From positions 1-64,000 of the forward strand of contig AZKM01000008.1 in assembly GCA_000510425.1 (NCBI GenBank): 64,000 nucleotides of DNA. The letters run 5' to 3'. Shown in pieces: positions 47,583 to 56,588 of this stretch. Position 1 is the stretch's first letter; every line of letters starts with the position of its first letter. The notes under the pieces are model-generated. The model saw nothing but the letters and a program-made list of their open reading frames with translations. It did not search any database and was not told the origin of the DNA. The position numbers and the translations under genes are program-made. The stretch comes from Eubacterium nodatum ATCC 33099 (GTDB lineage Bacteria; Bacillota; Clostridia; Peptostreptococcales; Anaerovoracaceae).

Positions 47583-49274
47583 TTATCTATCCATACCACA
47601 GCTGTAGGAAGATTCCGATGCCAAAATCTCGTCATTTACGGTTTTGTAGAATCTATATCCGCCTGCAAAGTTATAAGCCTCAAATCCGTGCTCATTTAAT
47701 GTTCTGCAGGCAAGATAGCTTCTCACACCACTTTGACAAATAATATAAACAGGCTTTCCTTCAGGAATTTCTCCAAGTCTTTCTCTCAGGCTATCCACAG
47801 GGATATTTTTAAAACCCTCTATGCTTCCTCCTGCAAATTCTCTTTCGGTTCTCGTATCCAGCAAGGTCACGCTGCCGTCTCTCGGAAGCTTTTCAATATC
47901 TTCATATCGGAACTGTTTAACCTTTCCTGTTATAATATTTTCTATCATAAAGCCTGCCATGTTCACAGGGTCTTTTGCCGATGAATATGGGGGTGCATAA
48001 GCCAGATCCAAATCTTTAAGCTGAACTGCCGTAAGTCCTGCATGTATTGCAGTAGCCAGTACATCAATTCTCTTATCTACACCTTCCCTACCGACAATCT
48101 GAGCTCCTAAAATTTTCAAAGTTTCTTTCTCATACATGACTTTCATAGTCATCGCCTTGGCTCCCGGGTAATATCCGGCGTGGGAATTTGGTGAAAGTAT
48201 TACACAATCATAATCCAAGCCCAATGACTCTGCCATTCTCTCATTGATTCCGGTAGTTGCAACAGTCATATCAAACAACTTTATGACAGATGAGCCCTGA
48301 GAGCCTAAATATCTGCTGTCACCGCCGCAAACATTATCTGCAACTATTCTGCCCTGCTTATTGGCAGGACCTGCCAAAGAAATAACCGCATCCTCTCCGG
48401 TAACAAAATGCTTGACCTGAATTGCATCACCGACTGCATAAATGTCCTTTTCTGAAGTTTCCATACGATCGTTTACAACAATGCTCCCCTTTATTCCGAG
48501 GGTCAGTCCTGCACCTTCGGCAAGTTTTGAGTCGGGAGTAACTCCTATTGCAAGAATAACCATATCCGACTTAATAGGAACATCATTTTCTATAAGTGTA
48601 TTTATACCGTCTCCGGCACTTTCAAATCCTGCCACGGTACTTCCCAGCTTCAGCTTTGCACCATGCTTCTTAAACAGTGAATGAACTTCTGACACCATAT
48701 CACTGTCAAGCAGATGGAAAATCTGTTTCGGTCTTTGCACTATTGTAACTTCAATACCCATCTCAATCAGGTTCTCCGCCATTTCAAGGCTTATAAACCC
48801 TCCACCTGCAAGAACAGCTGTCTTAGGCTTCTCACGCATTACAAAATCTTTTATCTTAAACGTATCCTCAACGGTTCTGAGGGTAAAAACTTTATCCATA
48901 TCCACCCCTGAAAGTTTAGGCATGGTAGGTCTTGCTCCCGGTGAAAGGATAAGTTTATCATATTTTTCAGTATACACTCGCCCTGTCTGAAGATTTTTAA
49001 CCTCTACGCTCTTATTTTCTTTGTCAATAGCGATAACTTCGTTGTGGACTCTAACATCAACATTAAATCTATTTTTAAAGCCTTCCGGACTTTGCAATGT
49101 CAATTCCCTCTTGTCAGTAATAACATCTCCGATATAATATGGAAGTCCGCAGTTAGCATAAGAAACATAACCTGATTTTTCAAAAACTATTATTTCGGCA
49201 CTCTCACTCAACCTGCGGATTCTGGCTGCCGCCGTTGCTCCTCCTGCAACTCCGCCAACAATTAAAATCTTCAT
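47583..49274 (-). CDS. CoA-disulfide reductase with C-terminal rhodanese domain
   Basis: A 563-residue FAD/NAD(P)H-dependent pyridine nucleotide-disulfide oxidoreductase. It has an N-terminal FAD motif (VGGVAGGATAAARIRR), the single active-site cysteine Cys42 in SYANCGLPYY, an NAD(P)H-binding GGGFISLEMAENL and YAVGDAIQV. Residues 460-550 form a rhodanese domain with active-site Cys513 in ICQSGVRS. Such fusions reduce CoA disulfides or CoA persulfide. The gene follows a separate rhodanese gene by three bases, and a Crp/Fnr regulator gene lies upstream, suggesting a sulfur/redox operon. Confidence 0.9.
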   Translation of the reverse strand: MKILIVGGVAGGATAAARIRRLSESAEIIVFEKSGYVSYANCGLPYYIGDVITDKRELTLQSPEGFKNRFNVDVRVHNEVIAIDKENKSVEVKNLQTGRVYTEKYDKLILSPGARPTMPKLSGVDMDKVFTLRTVEDTFKIKDFVMREKPKTAVLAGGGFISLEMAENLIEMGIEVTIVQRPKQIFHLLDSDMVSEVHSLFKKHGAKLKLGSTVAGFESAGDGINTLIENDVPIKSDMVILAIGVTPDSKLAEGAGLTLGIKGSIVVNDRMETSEKDIYAVGDAIQVKHFVTGEDAVISLAGPANKQGRIVADNVCGGDSRYLGSQGSSVIKLFDMTVATTGINERMAESLGLDYDCVILSPNSHAGYYPGAKAMTMKVMYEKETLKILGAQIVGREGVDKRIDVLATAIHAGLTAVQLKDLDLAYAPPYSSAKDPVNMAGFMIENIITGKVKQFRYEDIEKLPRDGSVTLLDTRTEREFAGGSIEGFKNIPVDSLRERLGEIPEGKPVYIICQSGVRSYLACRTLNEHGFEAYNFAGGYRFYKTVNDEILASESSYSCGMDR

Positions 49275-49277
49275 AAA

Positions 49278-49595
49278 TTACCTCTCTATCTCTCCCTTGT
49301 ACGATGCGATTCCTCCAATATTGGTCACTGCTTTGTATCCCATACCTACCAGGGTATTCACAGCTCTGCCGCTTCGTGCACCGCTTAAACAATATAAAAA
49401 CAACGGAGTGTCCTTATTCGCATATTTTTTAATATCCTTCAGTCTCTGTAAAGGAATATTCACACTCCCCGGAATGTGTCCCTGTCTAAATTCACCATCA
49501 CCTCTGACATCGATTAAAAGTGCACCTTCTGTGTCCTTAAACTGCTGAATCCCGTCGTTAATATTCGTTCCTCTGAAAAAATCAAATAAACCCAT
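49278..49595 (-). CDS. Single-domain rhodanese-like protein
   Basis: A 105-residue sulfurtransferase domain with LLIDVRGDGEFRQGHIPGSVNIP and the active-site loop YCLSGARSG, Cys69 being the persulfide carrier. There is no signal peptide, so it is cytoplasmic. It starts behind AGGAGGAAACT and is translated just before the CoA-disulfide reductase, probably handing sulfane sulfur to or from it. Confidence 0.92.
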   Translation of the reverse strand: MGLFDFFRGTNINDGIQQFKDTEGALLIDVRGDGEFRQGHIPGSVNIPLQRLKDIKKYANKDTPLFLYCLSGARSGRAVNTLVGMGYKAVTNIGGIASYKGEIER

Positions 49596-49651
49596 AGTTT
49601 CCTCCTAATTTTGTGCTTACCGTCTCTCTATTAAGTTTCGCTTTTTAACTG

Positions 49652-49727
49652 CGAAAAGAGTTATCTTTTCGGTTCTTTCTTAATTTCGCAAGTTGAAAGA
49701 GTAATTATTATGTATTGATATTATCAA
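49652..49727. promoter_or_regulatory. Two palindromes between the crp/fnr-type gene and the rhodanese gene
   Basis: CGAAAAGA-GTTA-TCTTTTCG (49652-49671) has perfect 8-bp arms with the 4-bp spacing typical of Crp/Fnr half-sites. TTGATATTATCAA (49715-49727) has FNR-like half-sites TTGAT/ATCAA but 3-bp spacing. A third, TGTGA-N5-TCACA (49745-49759), overlaps the end of the regulator gene. Any could be an operator for the regulator encoded next door. Confidence 0.45.
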
Positions 49728-49754
49728 AGGAATTCACCATTGTATGTGACTGAA

Positions 49755-50432
49755 TCACAGATAACTTTTTAATTTTTCAAAGTCGGTTATCTCTACTTTG
49801 CCCCTCTTCAGAGCAACCACCCCTTCATCCGCAAAATATTTTAAGATTCTGGTAACCACCTCTCTGGCGCTTCCAATATATCTGGCGATTTCATCATGGG
49901 TATAGGACAGAATTTTAGTATCGGATTTTTTTATCTCTTCCCACAGAAAATGTGCCACTCTCTTATCAGCTCCCATAAAAAGAATTTGCTGCATAGTCCA
50001 CATCACATCCGTAAATCTTTCATTTGCCGTCCGTGTAAGAAAAAGTTCTACAACAGGATTTCTCTCAATAATTTTATTCAGTGTATTCGTTGGAATTACA
50101 AGCATATCAGAATCCTCTGCAGCCTGAATTATCACTTCAAAGGTTATTGCATCAAGCAAACATGCCGCTGACAAAACACAGTTTTCACCTGCTCTGAGTC
50201 TGTAAAGGGTAACTTCCCTTCCCTCTTCAGAAACTATATAGGTTCTAAGCTGCCCGGATAACAGAATCATAGCACCTTGACACCCCTCAAAGTCTCTGTT
50301 TATAACCGTTCCTTTATCAAATTTCCGCCTTGTAACTTGCGATAGAATCAAATCTCTATCCGGTAAGCTCAAGTCTTCCCAAAAGGGTAATCTGCTTTCT
50401 ATTATCTCTTTTATATCAAAGTTGTTTTCCAT
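49755..50432 (-). CDS. Crp/Fnr family transcriptional regulator
   Basis: A 225-residue regulator with an N-terminal cyclic-nucleotide-type beta barrel (GAMILLSGQLRTYIVSEEGREVTLYRLRAGENCVL) and a C-terminal winged helix whose recognition helix is YIGSAREVVTRILKYF. I start at the ATG at 50432 after GAGGTTCTT, not 16 codons upstream. It has cysteines (GCQG, NCVLSAACLL) but no clear FNR cluster. It probably controls the rhodanese-CoADR genes downstream; inference from position. Confidence 0.87.
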   Translation of the reverse strand: MENNFDIKEIIESRLPFWEDLSLPDRDLILSQVTRRKFDKGTVINRDFEGCQGAMILLSGQLRTYIVSEEGREVTLYRLRAGENCVLSAACLLDAITFEVIIQAAEDSDMLVIPTNTLNKIIERNPVVELFLTRTANERFTDVMWTMQQILFMGADKRVAHFLWEEIKKSDTKILSYTHDEIARYIGSAREVVTRILKYFADEGVVALKRGKVEITDFEKLKSYL

Positions 50433-50619
50433 AAGAACCTCTTTTTGATCTATCATTTTCATATTCCGATACCATTTCATTTTTGGCTTTCAATGAAATT
50501 AAAAACCGATGATTCTGTAAAATCTCCAACGATTAAAGTTTACCCTTAATCATGGAAACCCAAACAAATAAGTCACCGGTCTTGGTTTTGTACATTAAAT
50601 CATACGACTTTCCATATGT

Positions 50620-51279
50620 TTACTCTCTGCCCCATTCTTTTACTCTAGGTTTTCTGCGTTGCTCCTCAGGAATATGTTCATCATGATTCCAATCCAGAAT
50701 TTCAGCTTCCATTGTTTCAGGATCTGCACTAACCAAACTATAACTCGCATTTGAAAGAGGTCTGTCCCAAATCTCGTCTATGCTGATTCCTGCTATCCTG
50801 AGTAAAATCATGGACAAACAAACCATGTGGGCTACTGCCAATATGGTCTTCCCCTCATTTTCTCTGATAAGCTTCCAAAAAGCCCTCACAGCTCTTTCCT
50901 GCACGCCTTGAAAGCTTTCGCCATTTTGAATAAAAAGTTCAGTCGGCTTATTTGTCCATAGTTCATGCTGACCGGGGAATTTTTCTTCAATTTCAGCCGC
51001 TGTAAGCCCTTCCCAATCTCCTGCGTTCTGCTCATGAAGTTCATCCTCAGTTATAAGCTCTATGCCATGCCCCTCCAAGATAATCCGGGCTGTTTCCTGT
51101 GCTCTGGAAAGCGGACTTGCAAAAGCAACATCTATTTTTATATCTTTTAGTGCCTCATGGGCATACATAGCCTGTCTTCTGCCAAGCTCATTCAAAGGAA
51201 TATCCGTCATTCCCTGAAATTTTCTTGCCTTATTCCAATTCGTTTCACCGTGTCTCACTAAAAATATCTCTGTTTTCAA
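50620..51279 (-). CDS. Histidine phosphatase family protein (phosphoglycerate mutase-like), TTG start
   Basis: A 219-residue protein of the RHG superfamily: LVRHGETNWNKARKFQGMTDIPLNE holds the catalytic His, ASPLSRAQETA the second basic residues, and AVAHMVCLSM the second His. The start is TTG at 51279 behind AAAGGGAATAGA; no ATG is nearby. Homologs act as phosphoglycerate mutase, CobC-type phosphatases or general phosphatases, so the substrate is open. Confidence 0.85.
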   Translation of the reverse strand: MKTEIFLVRHGETNWNKARKFQGMTDIPLNELGRRQAMYAHEALKDIKIDVAFASPLSRAQETARIILEGHGIELITEDELHEQNAGDWEGLTAAEIEEKFPGQHELWTNKPTELFIQNGESFQGVQERAVRAFWKLIRENEGKTILAVAHMVCLSMILLRIAGISIDEIWDRPLSNASYSLVSADPETMEAEILDWNHDEHIPEEQRRKPRVKEWGRE

Positions 51280-51378
51280 TCTATTCCCTTTCTATACCGG
51301 ATGCTGATAATACTGCAATGCTTCTATTTCTGATATTGAAAGCTGCCCGCCTCTTTATATCAACACCAAGTAAAATTG

Positions 51379-52368
51379 TTATTTACTTTCCATCACCGTC
51401 TCAGAAGTTTTAACTGTTACTGTTGTATACGGTGCCACCGACTTTGTAATGAAGGCGTTTCCTCCGATTATCGAGCCTTTGCCTATAACCGTATTTCCTC
51501 CCAAAATCGAAGCTCCGGAATACAGTGTAACTTCATCTTCAATGGTAGGGTGTCTGCGAGTTCCACGAAGCTTCTGCCCCTCCTTTGTGGATAAAGCCCC
51601 TATGGTAACTCCCTGATAAATTTTCACTCTTTCCCCAATCAAAGAGGTGGAGCCTATTACAATTCCTGTTGCATGGTCAATAAAAAAGTATTTGCCGATG
51701 GTTGCTCCAGGATGAATATCAACACCTGTATGTCTGTGGGCGTATTCTGTCATCATTCTCGGAATGAGAGGAACATTAAGCAAGAACAGCTCATGGGCAA
51801 AGCGATAAATTGTAATCGCCAAAAGCCCCGGATATGCAAGAACAATTTCATCCTTGCTGCTTGCCGCAGGATCACCGTCAAAAGCTGCCTGAATATCTGT
51901 GTTCAAGTATTCCCTGACCTTCGGAATAGCCGCAAAAAATTGCAGGCACACCTTCTGTGCAGCACGCTTTCTGACATATTTAGGGGTATTACCGAAATTC
52001 TTGTCATATAAAAGAGCCATTTCAATCTGCTTTCTTAAAGCGTAAATTACATCCTCAATCAAAACCTGTAATTTTGAATGGATATTTCGTGTTCGATATA
52101 ATTTTTCCCTATAATATCCCGGATAAAGAATCATCAGAAGCTTCTTTATTATCTTCTTAACGGCATCCTGGTCAGGCTGTTGGAATACCTCCATCTTGTC
52201 AACATCTCTGCCTTTTTCATAATCTTCGAGGAGAATTCCCAAAATTTTATCCATCTCAATGTCTAAAGAATCGTCATCAAACTCATTTTCGTCACAAGCA
52301 CAGCAAACCTCAGCATTTTCTTCGAAATTAAATTCCTTCTTCATTTCGTCAATTTTTTTGCAGTTCAT
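51379..52368 (-). CDS. epsC: Serine O-acetyltransferase, EpsC/CysE type with long N-terminus
   Basis: A 329-residue enzyme that acetylates serine for cysteine synthesis. The left-handed beta-helix core (GVDIHPGATIGKYFFIDHATGIVIG, VKIYQGVTIGALS, RHPTIEDEVTLYSGASILGG) covers residues 210-315. The first 50 residues are acidic with a CCACDE cluster and unlike CysE of Bacillus. The region before the ATG contains a duplicated GGTGACAT. In Bacillus cysE sits beside cysS; here it lies about 7 kb from cysS, within the accessory block. Confidence 0.88.
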   Translation of the reverse strand: MNCKKIDEMKKEFNFEENAEVCCACDENEFDDDSLDIEMDKILGILLEDYEKGRDVDKMEVFQQPDQDAVKKIIKKLLMILYPGYYREKLYRTRNIHSKLQVLIEDVIYALRKQIEMALLYDKNFGNTPKYVRKRAAQKVCLQFFAAIPKVREYLNTDIQAAFDGDPAASSKDEIVLAYPGLLAITIYRFAHELFLLNVPLIPRMMTEYAHRHTGVDIHPGATIGKYFFIDHATGIVIGSTSLIGERVKIYQGVTIGALSTKEGQKLRGTRRHPTIEDEVTLYSGASILGGNTVIGKGSIIGGNAFITKSVAPYTTVTVKTSETVMESK

Positions 52369-52446
52369 AATGTCACCATGTCACCTTCAAAAATAAATTT
52401 ATAGTTACGGTTAAATACTATCATAAAATGCTTAATATTAAAATAT

Positions 52447-52686
52447 CTATGGTAAAATATATGGCAAATCATTTATTCCGTTCGTCATTGCCATAAAACA
52501 GGGACGATCAAACTGCGTTCTGCTGATTCCATCATCGGTAAAATGAATGATGTTCTCCAAACGATTTTTCTTTGCATATTCTTCCAAGATTTTCTTTTGA
52601 TTGATGATAGAATTGCCACCGCCTTGTAGTTCATAATCTAGGCTTAACCTCTCATAGAGGACTGTTATCTTTTCAAAATTCCTCAT
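52447..52686 (-). pseudogene. Serine recombinase remnant (TnpX-like N-terminal fragment)
   Basis: A 79-codon ORF matches only the start of large serine recombinases: ITVLYERLSLDYELQGGGNSIINQKKILEEYA, with the catalytic Ser in ERLS, and FTDDGISRTQFDRPCF. It stops about 20 residues later, whereas functional enzymes exceed 450 residues. AAAGGGGATAAAA precedes the ATG. The resolvase catalytic domain is truncated and the DNA-binding part is absent, so it is a relic of an integrated element next to the large surface protein gene. Confidence 0.85.
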
Positions 52687-52715
52687 TTTTATCCCCTTTC
52701 TCTTAATTTCTCAAA

Positions 52716-52777
52716 TAAAAAAGAATTAAGAAGTACATATTTCACTAAGACAGTGATTAAGTGTTCTTCTTAATTCT
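52716..52777 (-). terminator. Terminator of the large repeat surface protein gene
   Basis: A 12-bp perfect stem (AGAATTAAGAAG 52722-52733 with CTTCTTAATTCT 52766-52777) with an inner CACT/AGTG hairpin is followed on the minus strand by TTTTTTATTT. It lies 91 bp beyond the stop codon. Confidence 0.85.
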
Positions 52778-52867
52778 ATTACTCCTCTTACACTTTTAAA
52801 ATAGCAACTTTGTGATAGTTTCTATTATTCTTTCCATCGCTTGTTCTGCAACCGCTTCTCTTCTATG

Positions 52868-55800
52868 TTATTTGTCATTTTCTTTTCTTCTCGCCGCAAC
52901 CATTCCTCCGCCGACAACTGCCATTGAAAGAAGCATCAGATATACTTCCAGACCGGTTGCATCACCTGTCTTTGGATTGTGCCCTTCAGGTTTTTGCGGA
53001 TTTGGTCTTGGTTTATTCGGCTTCTCCGGTTTAGGTTTATCCGAGCCTTGCGTCTTCACTTTTGCTTTCAAACTGAATTGGATTGTATCATCATCTGTTG
53101 CAATCTTATCTTTTCCTTCCGGACTTTGTTTTGCTTCCCATGTGAAGTTAAACTTAAATTTAGGACTGTATTCCAAACCTTTATCTACTTTTGCCACTGC
53201 AGACATGCCTCCTGTAAGTTCTCCTACAACTGTGAAAATCTCACCGTTTTTGGCATCCTTTGAAACAGTCACCTGTGGAATGATAACTTCAAGCTGATCA
53301 CTGCAATCATCTTTAATGGCCTTGGCAAGCTCTGTGTATTTGTGAATGCCCTCTCTCAAGGTCATCTTAACGGTTACGGTCTTGCCCTCGACTTTTACAT
53401 CGCTGACAGAAAACACTCCGTCTGCACCTTTAAGCTTAACATTTTCTGTTGTAAGCGGCACACCGAATGAAAGTTTTTCCGGCAATGTAAACTTCGCAAT
53501 GAATTCAGATTTTACATCGTCCAATGAAATTCTGTCAAGCGACACTCCGGGATGTTGTTTTTCAATAGCCGCCATCTGCTCCTTGATAGGTTTGACATTC
53601 AATGCACCCGTAAAGTCATGCTTCGCTCCCGGCTTCGTTGGGAAAAGTTCATCATGCTCCGTTTCCTTACCGATTAAGATGTCGCCTTCAAGATCAACCT
53701 TTCCATCAACAATGGTTGGCTGATTAACATGTATGGTTCCCTGAATGGTTTCATCATCTGTTGCAATCTTATCTTTTCCTTCCGGACTTTGCTTAGCTTT
53801 CCACGTTAAATGGAAATTCTTTTCTTTTACGCCAATAATAGCTTTTGCAGACATTCCACCTGTCAGAGTACCCACTGCTGTAAGTGTTTTTTCTTCCTTC
53901 AGGTCTTCTGAAACAGTTGTCGGAATTGTCACTTTCAGCTGATTGTCGCAGCTTTTTACAGCTTTTTTCAATTCTGTATACTTAGTAATTCCATCTCTTA
54001 GAGTCATCTTAACTGTGGCAACCTTACCCGAAACCTGCAAATCAGTTACAGTAAATACTCCGTCTGCACCCTCAAACTTAATATCATCTTTCGTTATACC
54101 GTCTTTATAATTAACATATTCAGGTAATGTAAATGTTGCTGTGAATTCAGATTTCGTACTTTCCAGCATAATCTTATCAGGGTCGGCACCGAAAAGACCT
54201 TCAATTTCATCCATCTTGTCCTTAATTGGAGAAACATTTAATACGCCCGTATAATCCAGTTTTGCACCTGATTCAGTTTCATACACTTTATCGTGTTCAG
54301 TGTCACCATTTATTAAGATGTCACCTTCCAGTGGAATATCTTTTATTTCATAGGTTTCAGGCTTATTGACATTCAAAGTAAACGTAATGGACTCATTGTC
54401 TGTTGCAACTTTGTCTCTTCCTTCATCGGACTGAACAGCTGTCCAATTCAAGTTAAAATTCTTAATATCATTATTCAGCTTAGCTTTAGCTTTCATGTTT
54501 CCTATGATGGAACCCTTAACCTGCAGTTTCTGGTCATTAGTTGTATTATCGGAAACCTTAACCCCCTTCACAATTACCTTAAGAGTATCATCACAAGCGT
54601 TAATTGCTTTTTCAAGTTTATCAAAGTCATCAATGCCCTGCTTAAGAGTCATTTCAACATCTATGGACTTTCCGTTATCCACAACATTAGTTATTTTGAA
54701 GGTATCCGCCGCACCTAAAAGCTGGACATTATCAACGGTTTTAGGGAGTGTATATTCCATTCCCTCCGGCAGTGTAAAGGTTGCCGTAAACTTGGAAGTG
54801 GTATTTTCAAGTTTAATACCGGAACTTGGGTCATTAGGTGCCATTGAAGTTTTATAGTTATTCATGGCCTTCTTAATATCCGAAACATCTAAAGCTCCGG
54901 TAAAGTCATGGATATTTCCGGGTTTCGTTTCAAAAATAGCATCATGTTCCGTATCGGCTCCAATTAAAATATCACCCTTCAGTTTTGCATCCGCCTGAAT
55001 TTCTTCCGGTTTTTTAACCTTTAAAGTCAGCTGTATAGCTTTATCGTCAGTTGCGGTAATATCCTTGCCACCGGCTTTCTGTTCTCCTTTCCATTCAAAA
55101 GAGAATTTTATCGCTTTTCCCTGGTATTCAGCAACAGAGCACATAGTTCCCGTAAGCTCACCTTTAACCGTCAGCTGATCGTTATTCTTTACAGTATCTT
55201 CTAACTGTATTGCACTGACATTAACCTTAAGTTCGTCTGCACACTTATCAATAGCTTTCTTGAGGTCTTTGTAATTCTTAATCTTATCAGTATTTTGGAG
55301 CGTCATCTTAACGGTAATTACTCCATTCCCGTCATTTTTCGCATCCACAATGGCAAAGGTTCCTGCCGCACCTTCAAGCTGAACATCTGTACCGACTGCA
55401 AGATTATTTTTCGCCTTCAGTCCTTTAGGTAAGATTATCTTTGCAGTGAAAGTCGATTCCGGATTATGCAATTTTATGTTTTCCAAGTCTGCACCGGATT
55501 TTCCATACTGTTGTTCAATCTTCTTCATCTGTTCTTTTATAGAAGAAACATCCAAGCTTCCCGTGAATTTCAGTGAATTTTCCGGAGTCACTTCTATGAC
55601 TTTGTCAGACTGTGTATCGCCGTTTAGCAAAAGGTCGCCCGGCAGCGTTGTTTTCATTATCGGTGTTTCATCAATTTGAGGGGACTTCGCAGAAAACAGC
55701 GGAAAAGTTGCCGTATCAGTAGTAATTGTCATAACCTTGCTGCTGAACCATTTTCCGTAATACCAAAGTTCTCCGCCACCGCTGGCTGTAATCCCGTTTT

Positions 55801-56395
55801 TCACCGATTCATAAGAAGTACCCTTTGCTGCAGTACCTTCATAATTGATAGCAAGATTAAGATACTTATTGCCTGCTGCTAAATCCTTCTCATATTCTTT
55901 GAAAAAGCTCTGATAGTCCAACCATGGAAATTCTATGGTGAATTTTACTGATTTACCATCTGCTGCAATTTCCGGTTTTATGGCAGAGATTGTATTTGCA
56001 TTTTCAGATTGTGTCGTATTTGTAATTTTAACATTTTGACCTGCAGGCATATTTACGGTATAGGTTATTGCCGGTGCACTCTTGTTAGGACCGTACATAA
56101 CCCTAGGACCTGCTAGATTTTCATTTTTCTTATAAACTTCGTATGCCTTCTGAAGCATATTGTTTACATCAATTTTTGCGGTAAGTTTTCCTGTATATTC
56201 TGAAGTTTCAGCAGTCACAGACTTATCCAGTGTCGACAGGACTTCCGGTGTTGTCTGCGTAAAGCTGTCGGCAAAATTAACATTGATAGTTTCACCCAGT
56301 GCATGGGCGGTCATAGGATAAAATGCAATCACCATCATAAATGCCATGAGGCAAGCCAGCATCCTTTCTATGTTTTTACTCTTTCTTTTAATCAT
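52868..56395 (-). CDS. Cell-wall-anchored protein with four long repeats, function unknown
   Basis: A 1175-residue secreted protein. Residues 1-33 form a signal peptide (ERMLACLMAFMMVIAFYPMTAHA). Residues 34-248 are a unique domain with a diverged copy of the repeat motif (YTGKLTAKIDVNNM). Four repeats of 213-220 residues follow (about 249-1112), each opening GDILIG-TEHD and FTGALDVSDIK, containing FTATFTLPEG, MTLKQGI and ending in NWTAVQSDEGRDKVATD-type segments. A Lys/Pro-rich wall-spanning stretch precedes the sorting signal NPKTG (1140-1144), a hydrophobic span and AARRKENDK. I do not recognise the repeat family. Probably an adhesin or structural surface protein. Confidence 0.85.
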   Translation of the reverse strand: MIKRKSKNIERMLACLMAFMMVIAFYPMTAHALGETINVNFADSFTQTTPEVLSTLDKSVTAETSEYTGKLTAKIDVNNMLQKAYEVYKKNENLAGPRVMYGPNKSAPAITYTVNMPAGQNVKITNTTQSENANTISAIKPEIAADGKSVKFTIEFPWLDYQSFFKEYEKDLAAGNKYLNLAINYEGTAAKGTSYESVKNGITASGGGELWYYGKWFSSKVMTITTDTATFPLFSAKSPQIDETPIMKTTLPGDLLLNGDTQSDKVIEVTPENSLKFTGSLDVSSIKEQMKKIEQQYGKSGADLENIKLHNPESTFTAKIILPKGLKAKNNLAVGTDVQLEGAAGTFAIVDAKNDGNGVITVKMTLQNTDKIKNYKDLKKAIDKCADELKVNVSAIQLEDTVKNNDQLTVKGELTGTMCSVAEYQGKAIKFSFEWKGEQKAGGKDITATDDKAIQLTLKVKKPEEIQADAKLKGDILIGADTEHDAIFETKPGNIHDFTGALDVSDIKKAMNNYKTSMAPNDPSSGIKLENTTSKFTATFTLPEGMEYTLPKTVDNVQLLGAADTFKITNVVDNGKSIDVEMTLKQGIDDFDKLEKAINACDDTLKVIVKGVKVSDNTTNDQKLQVKGSIIGNMKAKAKLNNDIKNFNLNWTAVQSDEGRDKVATDNESITFTLNVNKPETYEIKDIPLEGDILINGDTEHDKVYETESGAKLDYTGVLNVSPIKDKMDEIEGLFGADPDKIMLESTKSEFTATFTLPEYVNYKDGITKDDIKFEGADGVFTVTDLQVSGKVATVKMTLRDGITKYTELKKAVKSCDNQLKVTIPTTVSEDLKEEKTLTAVGTLTGGMSAKAIIGVKEKNFHLTWKAKQSPEGKDKIATDDETIQGTIHVNQPTIVDGKVDLEGDILIGKETEHDELFPTKPGAKHDFTGALNVKPIKEQMAAIEKQHPGVSLDRISLDDVKSEFIAKFTLPEKLSFGVPLTTENVKLKGADGVFSVSDVKVEGKTVTVKMTLREGIHKYTELAKAIKDDCSDQLEVIIPQVTVSKDAKNGEIFTVVGELTGGMSAVAKVDKGLEYSPKFKFNFTWEAKQSPEGKDKIATDDDTIQFSLKAKVKTQGSDKPKPEKPNKPRPNPQKPEGHNPKTGDATGLEVYLMLLSMAVVGGGMVAARRKENDK
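53060..55655 (-). repeat. Four tandem 640-660 bp coding repeats
   Basis: Repeat starts (GDxLIxG-D/ETEHD motif) lie near 55650, 54980, 54330 and 53690. The last two are most similar to each other, for example GKDKIATDDETIQ versus GKDKIATDDDTIQ. The units are diverged enough that no long identical DNA blocks were noticed. Confidence 0.8.
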
Positions 56396-56476
56396 ACTAC
56401 TCTCCTTTTTCTATCCTTTCCTTCTTTGAATTTGGTACACACAGCCGGCGTAACAATCAGCATAATCTCCGGTCGT

Positions 56477-56540
56477 ATTATACACCATATTTTTAAAAAT
56501 AACTACATTTTTTAATTACTTTATCAATGCTGTTGATAAA
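56477..56540 (-). promoter_or_regulatory. Surface protein promoter region with palindrome
   Basis: A TATAAT (56482-56477) about 80 bp before the start codon is the likely -10; the -35 is weak. TTTATCAA (56520-56527) and TTGATAAA (56533-56540) form an 8-bp inverted repeat about 38 bp upstream of the -10, a possible operator. No T-run follows it. Confidence 0.4.
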
Positions 56541-56588
56541 ACTTTATTGATACTTTAACTTCGTTTCCTTTAGAGCCTTCCCATTTTA

